Part shown: piece after piece, positions 34,923-43,859 of the stretch | Layout: each line of letters begins with the position of its first letter | How positions within the stretch are numbered: the first letter of the stretch is position 1 | Origin: Nocardioides oceani | Lineage (GTDB): Bacteria; Actinomycetota; Actinomycetes; Propionibacteriales; Nocardioidaceae | Assembly (NCBI RefSeq): GCF_030412965.1 | Contig: NZ_JAUHJQ010000003.1 | Location: 124,001 to 188,000 of the forward strand | DNA: 64,000 nt | Direction: 5' to 3' | Made by a program: the position numbers and the translations under genes | Notes under the pieces: model-generated | Seen by the model: the letters and a program-made list of their open reading frames with translations, nothing else | What the model was told of the DNA's origin: nothing | The model's database searches: none

Positions 34923-36170
34923 ATGACCGCCATCACCCGCAAGGCCGAGAACCCCGTCGCCCACCTCACGCCCGAGGACGTCGAGCAGATCGGGATCGAG
35001 CTCGACGCCATCCGCCAGGAGGTCATCGACAGCCGCGGCGAGGGCGACGCGGCGTACATCCGCCGGATCGTCGACGTCCAGCGCAAGCTCGAGCTCGGCT
35101 CCCGCGCCGTCCTGCTCGTCAGCGTGCTGCCCCCGGCCTGGATCGCCGGCACCATCGGTCTCTCGGTCGCCAAGATCCTGGAGAACATGGAGATCGGGCA
35201 CAACGTCATGCACGGCCAGTGGGACTGGATGCGCGACCCGAAGATCCACTCGACCACCTGGGAGTGGGACAACGCCTCCACCGCCGACGGGTGGAAGCAC
35301 TCGCACAACGAGATCCACCACACCTACACGAACATCGTCGGCAAGGACAACGACCTCGGCTACGGCATCATGCGCGTCGACGAGGACCAGCGCTGGCACC
35401 CCTTCCACCTCGGCCAGCCGCTGTGGAACTTCATCAACGCCTGCTTCTTCGAGTACGGCATCGCGGCCTACGACCTCGAGCTGGGCAAGAACCTCGCCAT
35501 GCCCAAGGAGAAGCGCAGCGCGGAGTTCAAGGCCAACCTCGGCAAGACGCTGCGCAAGATCCGCAAGCAGGCGACCAAGGACTACGTCGTCAACCCCGCG
35601 CTGGCGCTGCCCACCGGCTCGTTCGTGCCGACGCTGGCCGCCAACTTCGTGGCGAACCTGGTGCGCAACCTGTGGTCGCACTCGGTGATCATGTGCGGCC
35701 ACTTCCCCGAGGGCGTCGAGACCTTCGAGAAGGCGGCGCTGCCGGAGAAGGAGACGCGCGGGGAGTGGTACGTGCGCCAGATGCTCGGCTCCGCCAACAT
35801 CTCCGGCTCGCGGTTCATGCACCTGATGACCGGCAACCTCTCGCACCAGATCGAGCACCACCTCTTCCCGGACCTGCCCTCGAACCGGTACGCCGAGGTC
35901 GCGCCCAAGGTCAAGGCGCTGTTCGACAAGTACGACCTCAACTACCACGAGGCGCCGCTGCCGCAGCAGGTCGCGAGCGCCTGGCACAAGGTCGTCCGGC
36001 TCTCGCTGCCCAACGGCTGGCTGGCCACCACCACGCCCGCCAACGCGCCGAAGCAGCTGGCGATGCTGTGGAAGATGACCACGGGCGACCGCAGGACGCG
36101 CCGCGCCGCCCAGGCCCGCCTCGACCAGCTCGCGCGCCGTCAGCGCACCGAGGTCGCCGCCGCGGCCTGA
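34923..36170 (+). CDS. Membrane acyl-CoA desaturase, DesA3-like
   Basis: A 415-residue membrane fatty-acid desaturase. All three histidine boxes of the di-iron site are present: GHNVMHGQWDW near residue 98, WKHSHNEIHHTYTN near 124, and LSHQIEHHLFPDLPSNRY near 316. The hydrophobic LLVSVLPPAWIAGTIGLSV segment is membrane-spanning. In mycobacteria the homologue puts a Delta-9 double bond into stearoyl-CoA. An AAGGAG site precedes the ATG, and it forms an operon with its reductase. Confidence 0.92.
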   Translation: MTAITRKAENPVAHLTPEDVEQIGIELDAIRQEVIDSRGEGDAAYIRRIVDVQRKLELGSRAVLLVSVLPPAWIAGTIGLSVAKILENMEIGHNVMHGQWDWMRDPKIHSTTWEWDNASTADGWKHSHNEIHHTYTNIVGKDNDLGYGIMRVDEDQRWHPFHLGQPLWNFINACFFEYGIAAYDLELGKNLAMPKEKRSAEFKANLGKTLRKIRKQATKDYVVNPALALPTGSFVPTLAANFVANLVRNLWSHSVIMCGHFPEGVETFEKAALPEKETRGEWYVRQMLGSANISGSRFMHLMTGNLSHQIEHHLFPDLPSNRYAEVAPKVKALFDKYDLNYHEAPLPQQVASAWHKVVRLSLPNGWLATTTPANAPKQLAMLWKMTTGDRRTRRAAQARLDQLARRQRTEVAAAA

Positions 36171-36185
36171 TCCTGCGACGGCGCG

Positions 36186-37601
36186 TCAGTGCGCGCCGAC
36201 GTACGGCAGCGCGGCGTACGCCGCGACGACGTCAGGGGCGTCGACGAGTGCCCGGACACCGGCCAGCAGGTCGGCCGCCCGGGGCCCGTCGGCGCCCCTG
36301 CTCGCGTCGGTGGCGCGGTCCGGGCCCGCCGCCAGGAGCCGATCGATCTTCGCGACCACGTCCGCCTCGCCCAGGGGGAAGTGGGCCGTGTCCCCGATCG
36401 GGTCGGGCTGGGCGAGGGCGACGGTCCGCCCGTCGGCGAGCTCGACGACCACCTCGGTCACCCGCCGGCGGGGCAGGTGGGCGTCGAGGTCGGCGCGCAC
36501 CTCGACCACCACCCGGTCGCTGAAGGCCGCGGCACGCTCGAACGCCGCCGTGCCGGGCTCCATCGTGCTCGGGTCGACGGCGTCGGCGGTGCAGGCCACG
36601 GCCACGACGAACGGCATCGAGAACATCCCGCCGAGCCGGGTGACCGGGTCGCGCTGGAGGAGCGGTCGGGCCAGGCCGTGGGTGGCGACGTGGACCGAGG
36701 CGACGTCGTCGCCCGACCAGCCGTCGGCGCGGCGCAGCGACTGCACGAGGTCGACCGCCGGGTGGGTGTAGGAGCAGGCGGCGTGCTGCTTGAGGTAGCC
36801 CTCGGCCACCAGCCACCGCTCGCCGAGGTCCTCGACCAGCACCTCCGGGTCCAGCGTGCCCAGCAGGTCGAACGCCGCCGCGGCCCCGCCGCGGTTGACC
36901 GCCAGGCCGGCGCGGGCCAGCCGGGCGGCCAGCAGCCCGCCGACCGCGGCCTGCCCGAGCCACAGGTTGCGCGCGAAGTCGCCGGCGAGCACCGAGGTCC
37001 AGGGGGTGACGGTCATCAGGTCGGTGCTCACGTCGATCGCGGCGGCCAGCTGTCCGACCGTGCAGCCGTGGACGACCGCGGCGGCGGCCGCCGCCCCGGT
37101 CACGCCCCAGTGGCCGTGCGTGTGCCATGCGGGGTCCCGGCGCAGGGCCCGGCCGAACCGCGCGGCGACCTCGTAGCCCACGGCGACGGCGGTCAGCAGC
37201 CGTTCCCCGGTGACCGGCGTGGGCGACTCGTGCGCGGCGGCCAGGGCGGCGGGCACCACGTGCGCGGCCGGGTGCCCGGCGGCGTGCTTGTTGCCCTCGT
37301 CGAGCTCCTGTGAGCAGGCTGCGGTGGCGAGCAGCCGCGCGGCGGTGTCGGGGTCCGTGCGCCGCTCGCAGCCGACGAGCGGGTGCGGTCCGGCCGGCGT
37401 CGGCCACACGTCCAGGAGACGCCGGAGCTCGGGCGTCCGCATGCCGGCGACCGTGACCCCGAGGAGGTCGGTGAGCACCACCGGGAGGCGGTCGGCCACC
37501 GGTCGCACGTCCCCGTGCCGGTAGTCGTGCAACGTGCCGGCCAGGCGGTCGATCGCCGACCGCGTCTGTTCCGCCAGAAGGAACGAATCTGTCGTCGTCA
37601 C
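36186..37601 (-). CDS. MmgE/PrpD family protein (divergent member)
   Basis: A 471-residue protein of the MmgE/PrpD fold (2-methylcitrate dehydratase, cis-aconitate decarboxylase). Family marks include DLLGVTVAGM near residue 48, DEGNKHAAGHPAAHVVPAAL near 100 and LKQHAACSYTHPAVD near 272. The second PrpD protein of this island has LDYDDTH and VKRMHCGW at the active site; here these are LDEGNKH and ARNLWLG, so a different reaction or loss of activity is possible. The GTG at 37601 is supported by TACCGT six bases upstream. An IclR-type operator candidate lies inside codons 6-12. It forms the leftmost gene of the catabolic island. Confidence 0.82.
   Translation of the reverse strand: MTTTDSFLLAEQTRSAIDRLAGTLHDYRHGDVRPVADRLPVVLTDLLGVTVAGMRTPELRRLLDVWPTPAGPHPLVGCERRTDPDTAARLLATAACSQELDEGNKHAAGHPAAHVVPAALAAAHESPTPVTGERLLTAVAVGYEVAARFGRALRRDPAWHTHGHWGVTGAAAAAAVVHGCTVGQLAAAIDVSTDLMTVTPWTSVLAGDFARNLWLGQAAVGGLLAARLARAGLAVNRGGAAAAFDLLGTLDPEVLVEDLGERWLVAEGYLKQHAACSYTHPAVDLVQSLRRADGWSGDDVASVHVATHGLARPLLQRDPVTRLGGMFSMPFVVAVACTADAVDPSTMEPGTAAFERAAAFSDRVVVEVRADLDAHLPRRRVTEVVVELADGRTVALAQPDPIGDTAHFPLGEADVVAKIDRLLAAGPDRATDASRGADGPRAADLLAGVRALVDAPDVVAAYAALPYVGAH
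37568..37584. promoter_or_regulatory. IclR operator candidate, site 1
   Basis: GTTCC-N7-GGAAC inside the first codons of the PrpD-like gene, 17-33 bases downstream of its likely transcription start. Its reverse complement matches site 4 at 18 of 19 positions (CGTTCCTTCTG then CGGAACA). Confidence 0.65.
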
Positions 37602-37607
37602 GCCGCG

Positions 37608-37613
37608 ACGGTA
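37608..37613 (-). promoter_or_regulatory. Likely -10 box of leaderless PrpD-like gene
   Basis: On the minus strand TACCGT ends six bases before the GTG at 37601. Confidence 0.45.
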
Positions 37614-37746
37614 CGCCGGGCGCGGGGTTCCGGCAATGGGCGTTCAGCCTCGCTGCGGGCGCAAGTTGGCCGGTGATCGTGAGTATTCGACCGGCAGAGT
37701 CTTCTGTTCCGGCGGGTGGTGTGGTTAGAGTGAGGCCCTGTCAGAT

Positions 37747-37763
37747 GTTTCTGCAAGCGGAAC
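37747..37763. promoter_or_regulatory. IclR operator candidate, site 2
   Basis: GTTTC-N7-GGAAC ends ten bases before the CoA-transferase GTG, downstream of a possible -10 box TAGAGT at 37726-37731. Binding there would block transcription or the ribosome site. Confidence 0.65.
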
Positions 37764-37773
37764 GGATGGGCGC

Positions 37774-38970
37774 GTGCCAGAGCCGATGCCACTGGAGGGC
37801 CTGCGGGTCCTCGACGTCTCGACGATCCTGGCCGGCCCGCTGTGCTGCCAGATCCTGGGCGACTACGGCGCCGACGTCGTCAAGATCGAGCACCCCCGCC
37901 ACGGCGACAACATGCGCGGCCACGGCCGCAGCAAGGACGGCGTCCCGCTGTGGTGGAAGGAGATCAGCCGCAACAAGCGGACGGTCGCCCTCGACCTCAA
38001 GCACCCCGACGGCGCCGCGATCTTCCGCCGGCTCGCCGCGACCGCCGACGTCGTCGTGGAGAACTTCCGCCCGGGCACGCTCGAGCGCTGGGGGATCGGC
38101 CCCGACGTGCTCCAGGCCGACAACCCCCGGCTCGTGGTCGCCCGGCTGACCGGCTTCGGACAGACCGGGCCGTACTCCTCGCGCGCCGGCTTCGGCACCC
38201 TCGCCGAGGCGATGAGCGGCTTCGCCGCCGCCACCGGTGAGCCGGACGGCCCGCCGACGCTGCCGGCGTTCGGCCTGGCCGACAGCATCTGCGGCATCGC
38301 CGCCTCCTCGGCCGTGCTCATGGCGCTGCGCCACCGCGACGCCACCGGCCGCGGGCAGGTCGTCGACCTCAGCATCCTCGAGCCGATCATGGCCGCCGTC
38401 GGCCCGGGGCCGACGGTCTACCAGCAGCTCGGCGAGGTGCCGCAGCGCCAGGGCAACCGGTCCACCAACAACGCCCCGCGCAACACCTACCGCACCTCCG
38501 ACGACCGCTGGGTCGCCATCAGCACCAGCGCGCAGCGGATCGCCGAACGGGTCATGGAGCTCGTGGGTCATCCCGAGGTCATCGACGAGCCGTGGTTCGC
38601 CACCGGCGCCGGTCGCGCCGAGCACGTCGACCTGCTCGACGAGATGGTGGGGGGCTGGATCGCCCAGCGCGACCGGGAGACCGTCCTCGACGCCTTCACC
38701 GAGGCCGGGGCCGCCATCGCGCCGGTCTACGACGCGCGCGACATCACCGAGGACCCCCACGTGCGGGAGACGGAGATGCTCGTCGAGGTCGACGACCCCG
38801 ACCTCGGCCCGCTCCTGCAGCACAACGTGATGTGGCGGATGAGCGAGACGCCGGGCCGCATCCGGTTCACCGGCCGCGCGATCGGCGCCGACACCGACGA
38901 GGTGCTCGGCGAGGTCGGCCTGGACGCCGACGAGATCGCCACCCTGAAGAAGAAGGAGATCGTGCGATGA
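37774..38970 (+). CDS. CaiB/BaiF class III CoA-transferase
   Basis: A 398-residue CoA-transferase. The N-terminal MPLEGLRVLDVSTILAGPLC, GADVVKIEHPRHGDNMRG and NKRTVALDLKHPDG blocks are typical. The catalytic Asp lies in AFGLADSICGIAASSAVLMAL near residue 170. The enzyme moves CoA between an acyl-CoA donor and a carboxylic acid, so it probably activates an acid made in this pathway. It is the first gene of a four-gene operon with overlapping starts and stops. Confidence 0.9.
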   Translation: MPEPMPLEGLRVLDVSTILAGPLCCQILGDYGADVVKIEHPRHGDNMRGHGRSKDGVPLWWKEISRNKRTVALDLKHPDGAAIFRRLAATADVVVENFRPGTLERWGIGPDVLQADNPRLVVARLTGFGQTGPYSSRAGFGTLAEAMSGFAAATGEPDGPPTLPAFGLADSICGIAASSAVLMALRHRDATGRGQVVDLSILEPIMAAVGPGPTVYQQLGEVPQRQGNRSTNNAPRNTYRTSDDRWVAISTSAQRIAERVMELVGHPEVIDEPWFATGAGRAEHVDLLDEMVGGWIAQRDRETVLDAFTEAGAAIAPVYDARDITEDPHVRETEMLVEVDDPDLGPLLQHNVMWRMSETPGRIRFTGRAIGADTDEVLGEVGLDADEIATLKKKEIVR

Positions 38971-39788
38971 CGGACGCCCTGCTCGGGGCCGTGCAAGCAG
39001 GCGTGGAGGTCGTCGACCTCGGTCGCCAGCTGCGCGTCGGCATGCCGCAGTCGCCCAACCACCCGGCGTTCTGGCACACCCTGCCGCGCCGCCACGGCGA
39101 CATGGTGCGCTCCGACGGGAGCAGCGCCGCCAACGACATGATCACGACCGGCACCCACGTCGGCACCCACATCGACGCGCTCGCGCACGTGTCCTTCGAC
39201 GGCAAGATGCACGGCGGCGTCGACGCCGTCGCGGCCGGCGTCGGGGGCAAGTACGACGAGCTCGGCGTCCACACCATCGCCCCGATGGTCCGTCGCGGGG
39301 TGCTCCTCGACGTGGCCGGACACCTCGGGGTGGAGCACTGCGAGGGCGGCTACGAGATCACCGTGGCCGACCTGGAGGCCACCTCCGCCCGGCAGGGCGT
39401 CGAGGTCGGCGAGGGCGACGTGGTGCTGATCCGCAGCGGCTGGGGCTCGCGCTTCGCCGAGGGTGCGCCGTACGTCGGCGGGCCCTCGGGGGTGCCCGGC
39501 GTCGGCGAGGCCGGTGCCCAGTGGCTCGCCGACCGGCGGGTGCACGCGGCGGGCGCCGACACCATCGCCTTCGAGCGGCTCGCCCCGGGAGGCGGGCACG
39601 CGCTGCTGCCGGCGCACCGGGTCCTCCTGGTCGAGGCGGGCATCTACATCGTCGAGGCGCTCGACCTCGAGGGTCTGGCCGCGACCGGCTGGGCGGAGTT
39701 CACCTTCGTCCTGGTGCCGCTCAACATCTACGGCGCCACCGGCTCGCCCGTGCGTCCGCTCGCGATCCGCTCGGCGGCGACGGCATGA
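38967..39788 (+). CDS. Cyclase-family metal hydrolase
   Basis: A 273-residue protein of the kynurenine-formamidase/cyclase family. The metal motif GTHVGTHIDALAH at about residues 62-74 matches HxGTHxDxPxH with Ala in place of Pro. GDVVLIRSGWGSRF and FERLAPGGGHALLPAHRVLL fit the family core. Members open or hydrolyse amides, lactones or cyclic imide-like rings. It overlaps its neighbours on both sides in ATGA, showing tight coupling. The true substrate is unknown. Confidence 0.85.
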   Translation: MTDALLGAVQAGVEVVDLGRQLRVGMPQSPNHPAFWHTLPRRHGDMVRSDGSSAANDMITTGTHVGTHIDALAHVSFDGKMHGGVDAVAAGVGGKYDELGVHTIAPMVRRGVLLDVAGHLGVEHCEGGYEITVADLEATSARQGVEVGEGDVVLIRSGWGSRFAEGAPYVGGPSGVPGVGEAGAQWLADRRVHAAGADTIAFERLAPGGGHALLPAHRVLLVEAGIYIVEALDLEGLAATGWAEFTFVLVPLNIYGATGSPVRPLAIRSAATA

Positions 39789-41236
39789 GCGAGCGGACCC
39801 TCGCCCAGCAGCTCGGCGACTTCGCCGCGGCCACCGGCTACGACGACCTCCCGCAGGACGTCGTCGACAGCGTCCGCAAGCGCGTCCTCGACACGCTCGG
39901 CATCGCCGTGGCCGCCTCGACCCTGGAGACCAGCCGGGCCGCACGCTCCTGGGCTCGCTACCAGGGCGGCCGGCCGGTCGCGTCCGCGGTCGGCGTGCCG
40001 GAGCGGCTGCCCGCCGCGCTGGCGGCGTTCGTCAACGGGGTGCTCGCGCACTCCCTCGACTACGACGACACCCACCTGCCCTCGGTGCTGCACCCGAGCG
40101 CCACGGTCGTCCCGGCGGCCCTCGCGGCCGCCGAGCGGCACGGCGCCGACGGTCGCGAGCTGGTGCGCGCCACCGCCATCGGCCTCGAGGTCTGCGTCCG
40201 CCTGGGCATGGCGGGCTACGACGAGGCGGCCAAGAACTCCACCTTCTTCGAGCACGGCCAGCACGCCACCTCGATCTGCGGCGCGATGGGCGGGGCGGTC
40301 GCCGCGACCGTCCTGGCCGGCGGTGACGCCGACGCGGTCGTGGACGCGCTGGGCGTCGCGGCGTCGATGGCGTCGGGGATCATCGAGGCCAACCGCACCG
40401 GCGGCACCGTGAAGCGGATGCACTGCGGCTGGGCCGCCCACGCGGCGGTCTCGGCGGCGGAGCTGGTCGAGCACGGCTTCACCGGCCCGCCGACCGTCCT
40501 GGAGGGCCGCTTCGGCTTCTACCAGGCGTGGCTGCACGGGCAGTACGACGCCGCCGCGGTGACCGACGGCCTCGGCACCGACTGGGCGGTGCCGGGCATC
40601 TTCGTGAAGCCGTACCCGGCCAACCACTTCACCCACGCCGCCGTCGACGCGGCGGGACGCCTCCGCGAGGCGGGGATCGGTCCCGACGACGTCGAGCGGC
40701 TGGTCCTCGGCGTGCCCGCGCCCAACCTGCGCACGATCGGGGAGCCGATCGACGTCAAGCGGGCCCCGGAGACCGGCTACATGGCGCAGTTCAGCGGGCC
40801 GTACGCCGTCGCGGTCGGCCTGCTCGGCGGCTCCGGCCTCGGGGCGGGCGTGGACGACTACACCGACGAGCTGGCCCGCGACCCGCAGCGCCGGGCGATC
40901 ATGGCCAAGGTCGACGTGGTGCCGGACCAGCGCTGCACCGACATCTTCCCGCGGCAGTTCCCGGCGGTCCTCACCGCGCACCTGACCGACGGCCGGGAGG
41001 TCGTGCACGAGGTGCTGACGACCCGCGGCGGCCCGGAGCGGCCGCTGTCGTTCGAGGAGCTGACCGCCAAGTTCGACGCCAACGCGTCCCGGGTCCTCGA
41101 GGCGGCCGACGCGGCCGCCCTCGCGGAGGCCTGCCGGACGCTCGAGACCTGCACCGACCTGTCCGCCGTCCTCGCGCCCCTCACGCGCGTCGACGCCGGC
41201 GCCATGCGAGACAACGAGAAGGGTGACCGACCGTGA
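39785..41236 (+). CDS. MmgE/PrpD family protein (canonical)
   Basis: A 483-residue MmgE/PrpD protein that keeps the expected active-site signposts: HSLDYDDTHLPSVLHPSATV near residue 91, FFEHGQHATSICGAMGGAV near 155, GTVKRMHCGWAAHAAVS near 205 and VKPYPANHFTHAAVD near 275. Family enzymes dehydrate 2-methylcitrate or decarboxylate cis-aconitate. Here the partners (CoA-transferase, CitE-like lyase) suggest a dehydration or isomerisation in organic-acid breakdown. It overlaps both neighbours by four bases. Confidence 0.88.
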   Translation: MSERTLAQQLGDFAAATGYDDLPQDVVDSVRKRVLDTLGIAVAASTLETSRAARSWARYQGGRPVASAVGVPERLPAALAAFVNGVLAHSLDYDDTHLPSVLHPSATVVPAALAAAERHGADGRELVRATAIGLEVCVRLGMAGYDEAAKNSTFFEHGQHATSICGAMGGAVAATVLAGGDADAVVDALGVAASMASGIIEANRTGGTVKRMHCGWAAHAAVSAAELVEHGFTGPPTVLEGRFGFYQAWLHGQYDAAAVTDGLGTDWAVPGIFVKPYPANHFTHAAVDAAGRLREAGIGPDDVERLVLGVPAPNLRTIGEPIDVKRAPETGYMAQFSGPYAVAVGLLGGSGLGAGVDDYTDELARDPQRRAIMAKVDVVPDQRCTDIFPRQFPAVLTAHLTDGREVVHEVLTTRGGPERPLSFEELTAKFDANASRVLEAADAAALAEACRTLETCTDLSAVLAPLTRVDAGAMRDNEKGDRP

Positions 41237-42717
41237 GCAACGCCAGCGAGACCTCGGGGTACGACCTCGTCATCAAGAACGCCCGGGTCGTCCGCCCCGG
41301 CCAGGAGCAGCCGGAGGACCTCGACGTCGCGGTCCGCGACGGCCGGTTCGCCGCGTTCGAGCCCTCGATCGACGCAGGTGGTGCCGAGGTCCTCGACGCC
41401 GGCGGGAAGCACCTCTTCCCCGGCGTCGTGGACGTGCACCAGCACTGGGGCATCTACAACGAGCTCGGCGAGGACGCCGACACCGAGAGCCGCGCGTCCG
41501 CCCAGGGCGGAGTCACCTCCGGGATCACCTACATCCGCACCGGCGCCTACTACATGAACCGCACCGGGCCTTATCGCGAGGTGTTCCCCGACATCCTGGC
41601 CGCGACCGACGGCCGCGCGTACGTCGACTACGCCTTCCACGTCGCCCCGATCCTCCAGGAGCACATCGAGGAGATCCCGATGATGATCGAGGAGCACGGC
41701 GTGCCGTCCTTCAAGATCTTCATGTTCTACGGCAGCCACGGGCTGCACGGGCGCTCCGCGGACCAGGGCTCGTTCCTGATGCTGCCCGAGGACGAGTCCT
41801 ACGACCTGGCCCACTTCGAGTTCATCATGCGCGCGCTGCAGAAGGCCCGGGCGGACGAGCGCTTCGCCGAGGACCGCGACGCCATCTCGCTCTCGCTGCA
41901 CTGCGAGACCGCCGAGATCATGCGCGCCTACACCAAGCTGGTCGAGCAGGAGGGCAAGCTCACCGGGCTCGAGGCGTACAGCGCCTCGCGTCCGCCGCAC
42001 TCCGAGGGCCTGGCGATCACCATCGCCTCCTACCTCGCCCACGAGACCGAGCTGCCCACCATCAACCTGCTCCACCTCACCTCGCGCAAGGCGATCGAGG
42101 CGGCGATGATGATGCAGCAGACCTTCCCGCACATCGACTTCCGCCGCGAGGTCACCGTCGGCCACCTGGTCGCCAACTACAACACCGCCTCGCTCGGCGG
42201 CAAGGTGAACCCGCCGCTGCGCTCGCCCGAGGACGTCGACTCCCTGTGGGAGCACGTGCTCGCCGGCAACTTCTCGTGGGTCACCTCCGACCACGCGTGC
42301 TGCCGGGAGGAGACGAAGTTCGGGGAGCCCAAGGAGGACGTGTTCCTCGCGAAGTCCGGCTTCGGCGGCACCGAGTACCTGCTGCCCGCGCTGGTCACCG
42401 AGGGCCGTCGTCGCGGCCTGTCCTACACCCGCATCGCCGAGCTCGTCTCCCGCAACCCCGCGGAGCGCTTCGGCATGAAGGACAAGGGCGACCTGGCCGT
42501 CGGCAAGGACGCCGACTTCTGCCTGCTCGACGACGACGTCACCTACGAGGTGCACGCCGAGGACTCCCTCTCCACCCAGGAGTACACGCCCTTCGAGGGC
42601 TTCGAGCTGACCGCCAAGGTGACCGACACCTACCTCCGCGGCGAGGCCGTCCTCCGCGACGGCGACATCGTCGGCTCCCCGCGCGGGCAGTTCGTCCGCC
42701 GCTCCGGCCGCCGCTGA
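41233..42717 (+). CDS. Dihydropyrimidinase/hydantoinase-like amidohydrolase
   Basis: A 494-residue cyclic amidohydrolase. All expected metal ligands are visible: VVDVHQHWG near residue 70, the carboxylated lysine in PSFKIFMFYGS near 160, LHCETAEIM near 224, LLHLTSRK near 280, and the Asp in VTSDHACCREE near 350. The SDHA-C-C ending differs from the usual SDHAP. The enzyme probably opens a cyclic amide or imide; a hydantoin/allantoin-type ring is a guess. It closes the four-gene operon and is followed by a strong terminator. Confidence 0.88.
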   Translation: MSNASETSGYDLVIKNARVVRPGQEQPEDLDVAVRDGRFAAFEPSIDAGGAEVLDAGGKHLFPGVVDVHQHWGIYNELGEDADTESRASAQGGVTSGITYIRTGAYYMNRTGPYREVFPDILAATDGRAYVDYAFHVAPILQEHIEEIPMMIEEHGVPSFKIFMFYGSHGLHGRSADQGSFLMLPEDESYDLAHFEFIMRALQKARADERFAEDRDAISLSLHCETAEIMRAYTKLVEQEGKLTGLEAYSASRPPHSEGLAITIASYLAHETELPTINLLHLTSRKAIEAAMMMQQTFPHIDFRREVTVGHLVANYNTASLGGKVNPPLRSPEDVDSLWEHVLAGNFSWVTSDHACCREETKFGEPKEDVFLAKSGFGGTEYLLPALVTEGRRRGLSYTRIAELVSRNPAERFGMKDKGDLAVGKDADFCLLDDDVTYEVHAEDSLSTQEYTPFEGFELTAKVTDTYLRGEAVLRDGDIVGSPRGQFVRRSGRR

Positions 42718-42725
42718 CCCACTCC

Positions 42726-42760
42726 CCAGGCCCGGACTCCCGGAGGGGGTCCGGGCCTGG
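42726..42760 (+). terminator. Strong terminator after the amidohydrolase gene
   Basis: A perfect 12-base stem (CCAGGCCCGGAC and its complement) with an 11-base loop, nine bases after the stop. The tract after it is only weakly T-rich. Confidence 0.8.
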
Positions 42761-42773
42761 TCCTGTCCGCACG

Positions 42774-42893
42774 CTGCCGCTCGCGCAGCGAGCCGGGACT
42801 GCCGGTCGAGCAGCGAGCCCGCGCTGGCGGTCGAGGGCGAGCCCGCACTGCCGGTCGAGCAGCGAGCCCCGGCGAGCGTCGTCGAGACCCCCG
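42774..42893. repeat. REP-like intergenic repeat block
   Basis: Three imperfect units of about 24 bases, each with CTGCCGGTCGAGCAGCGAG or a variant, begin at about 42798, 42823 and 42847. The block ends in CGAGCGTCGTCGAGACCCCC. Such GGTCGAGCAGCGAG...GTCGAGACC words recur between genes in related actinobacteria (general knowledge). It lies between convergent operons. Confidence 0.75.
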
Positions 42894-42953
42894 CCGGAGC
42901 AACCGGCCGGCCCGGGACAGGCCCGTCCAGGTGCCTCGAACCAGGGGGTCGGC

Positions 42954-43808
42954 TCAGCCGGCCCGCTCGGCGCGGGCCAGGACCTCCCGCGCCTCGCGGA
43001 CGACCGCGGCGTCGATGAGCCGGCCGCGGGCGTCGGTGGTGACGCCCCCCTCGGCCGCGTCGAAGCGGGCGACGAGGTCGCGGGCGTCGGCGACCTGTTC
43101 GGCCGTGGGGGTGAGGACGTCGTGGACGACCGGGACCTGGGCGGGGTGCACGGCGGTCCGGGAGCGGAAGCCCAGGTCGAGGAGGGCACGGGTCGACTCG
43201 GCGAACGCGTCGAGGTCCCGGAAGTCGGTGGACGTCGGGGCGACGGGCGCCTCGAGGCCTGCCGCGGCGCTGTGCACGACGACTTGCGTGCGCAGGTGGG
43301 TGACCGCCGCGTCGGTGGCTGGGCCGCGCGACATCCGGAGGTCGCCGAGCAGGTCGACCTCCCCGATCCCGAAGGCGGTGAGCCGCTCCTCGGCCGCGGA
43401 CTCGGCGAGGGACAGCAGCCCCTCGGCGCTCTCGACGAGCCCGACCACGCGGACCGACCCCGGGACGAGCCCGCGCTCGGCCTCCAGGCGGGCCAGCAGT
43501 GCGGCGACCGTCCGGACTGCGGCCGGGGTGACGGTCGCGAGCAGGAGGCCGTCGAGACCCTGGCGGACCGCCGCGTCGAGGTCGTCCTCCAGTGCGGTCG
43601 GGCTGACCCGGACCCAGGTCTCGCCCGAGCCGGGTGCGGAAGCACCCGACCCGAGCCGGTCCCGTACGGCCTCCCGCGCGGCGGCCTTCTCGGGCAGCGG
43701 CACCGCGTCCTCGAGGTCGAGCACGACCGCGTCGGCGGGGCCGGCCGCGGCCTTGGGGAACAGGTCGGGCCGGTTGCCGGGGACGTACAGGAACGAGCGG
43801 GGGAGCAT
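42954..43808 (-). CDS. HpcH/HpaI (CitE-like) CoA-ester lyase
   Basis: A 284-residue TIM-barrel lyase. LPRSFLYVPGNRPDLFPKA starts the fold, VVLDLEDAVP carries the metal-binding acids, WVRVSP and VVGLVESAEGLL are typical, and GIGEVDLLGDL follows. CitE-like enzymes split 3-hydroxyacyl-CoA-type esters such as citramalyl- or malyl-CoA into acetyl-CoA (or similar) and an oxoacid. It lies 51 bases after the iclR gene on the same strand, so the two probably share a message. It is the best candidate for the carbon-carbon cleavage step. Confidence 0.88.
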   Translation of the reverse strand: MLPRSFLYVPGNRPDLFPKAAAGPADAVVLDLEDAVPLPEKAAAREAVRDRLGSGASAPGSGETWVRVSPTALEDDLDAAVRQGLDGLLLATVTPAAVRTVAALLARLEAERGLVPGSVRVVGLVESAEGLLSLAESAAEERLTAFGIGEVDLLGDLRMSRGPATDAAVTHLRTQVVVHSAAAGLEAPVAPTSTDFRDLDAFAESTRALLDLGFRSRTAVHPAQVPVVHDVLTPTAEQVADARDLVARFDAAEGGVTTDARGRLIDAAVVREAREVLARAERAG

Positions 43809-43859
43809 GGCGGGTCCTTCCGGGTGCCGGGCCGGTCCGGGGACCGGCCGGCGCGGTGG

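Noticed and set aside
37704..37710. Further GTTCC words near the CoA-transferase promoter
   Set aside because: They lack the matching GGAAC at seven bases and are at best half-sites.
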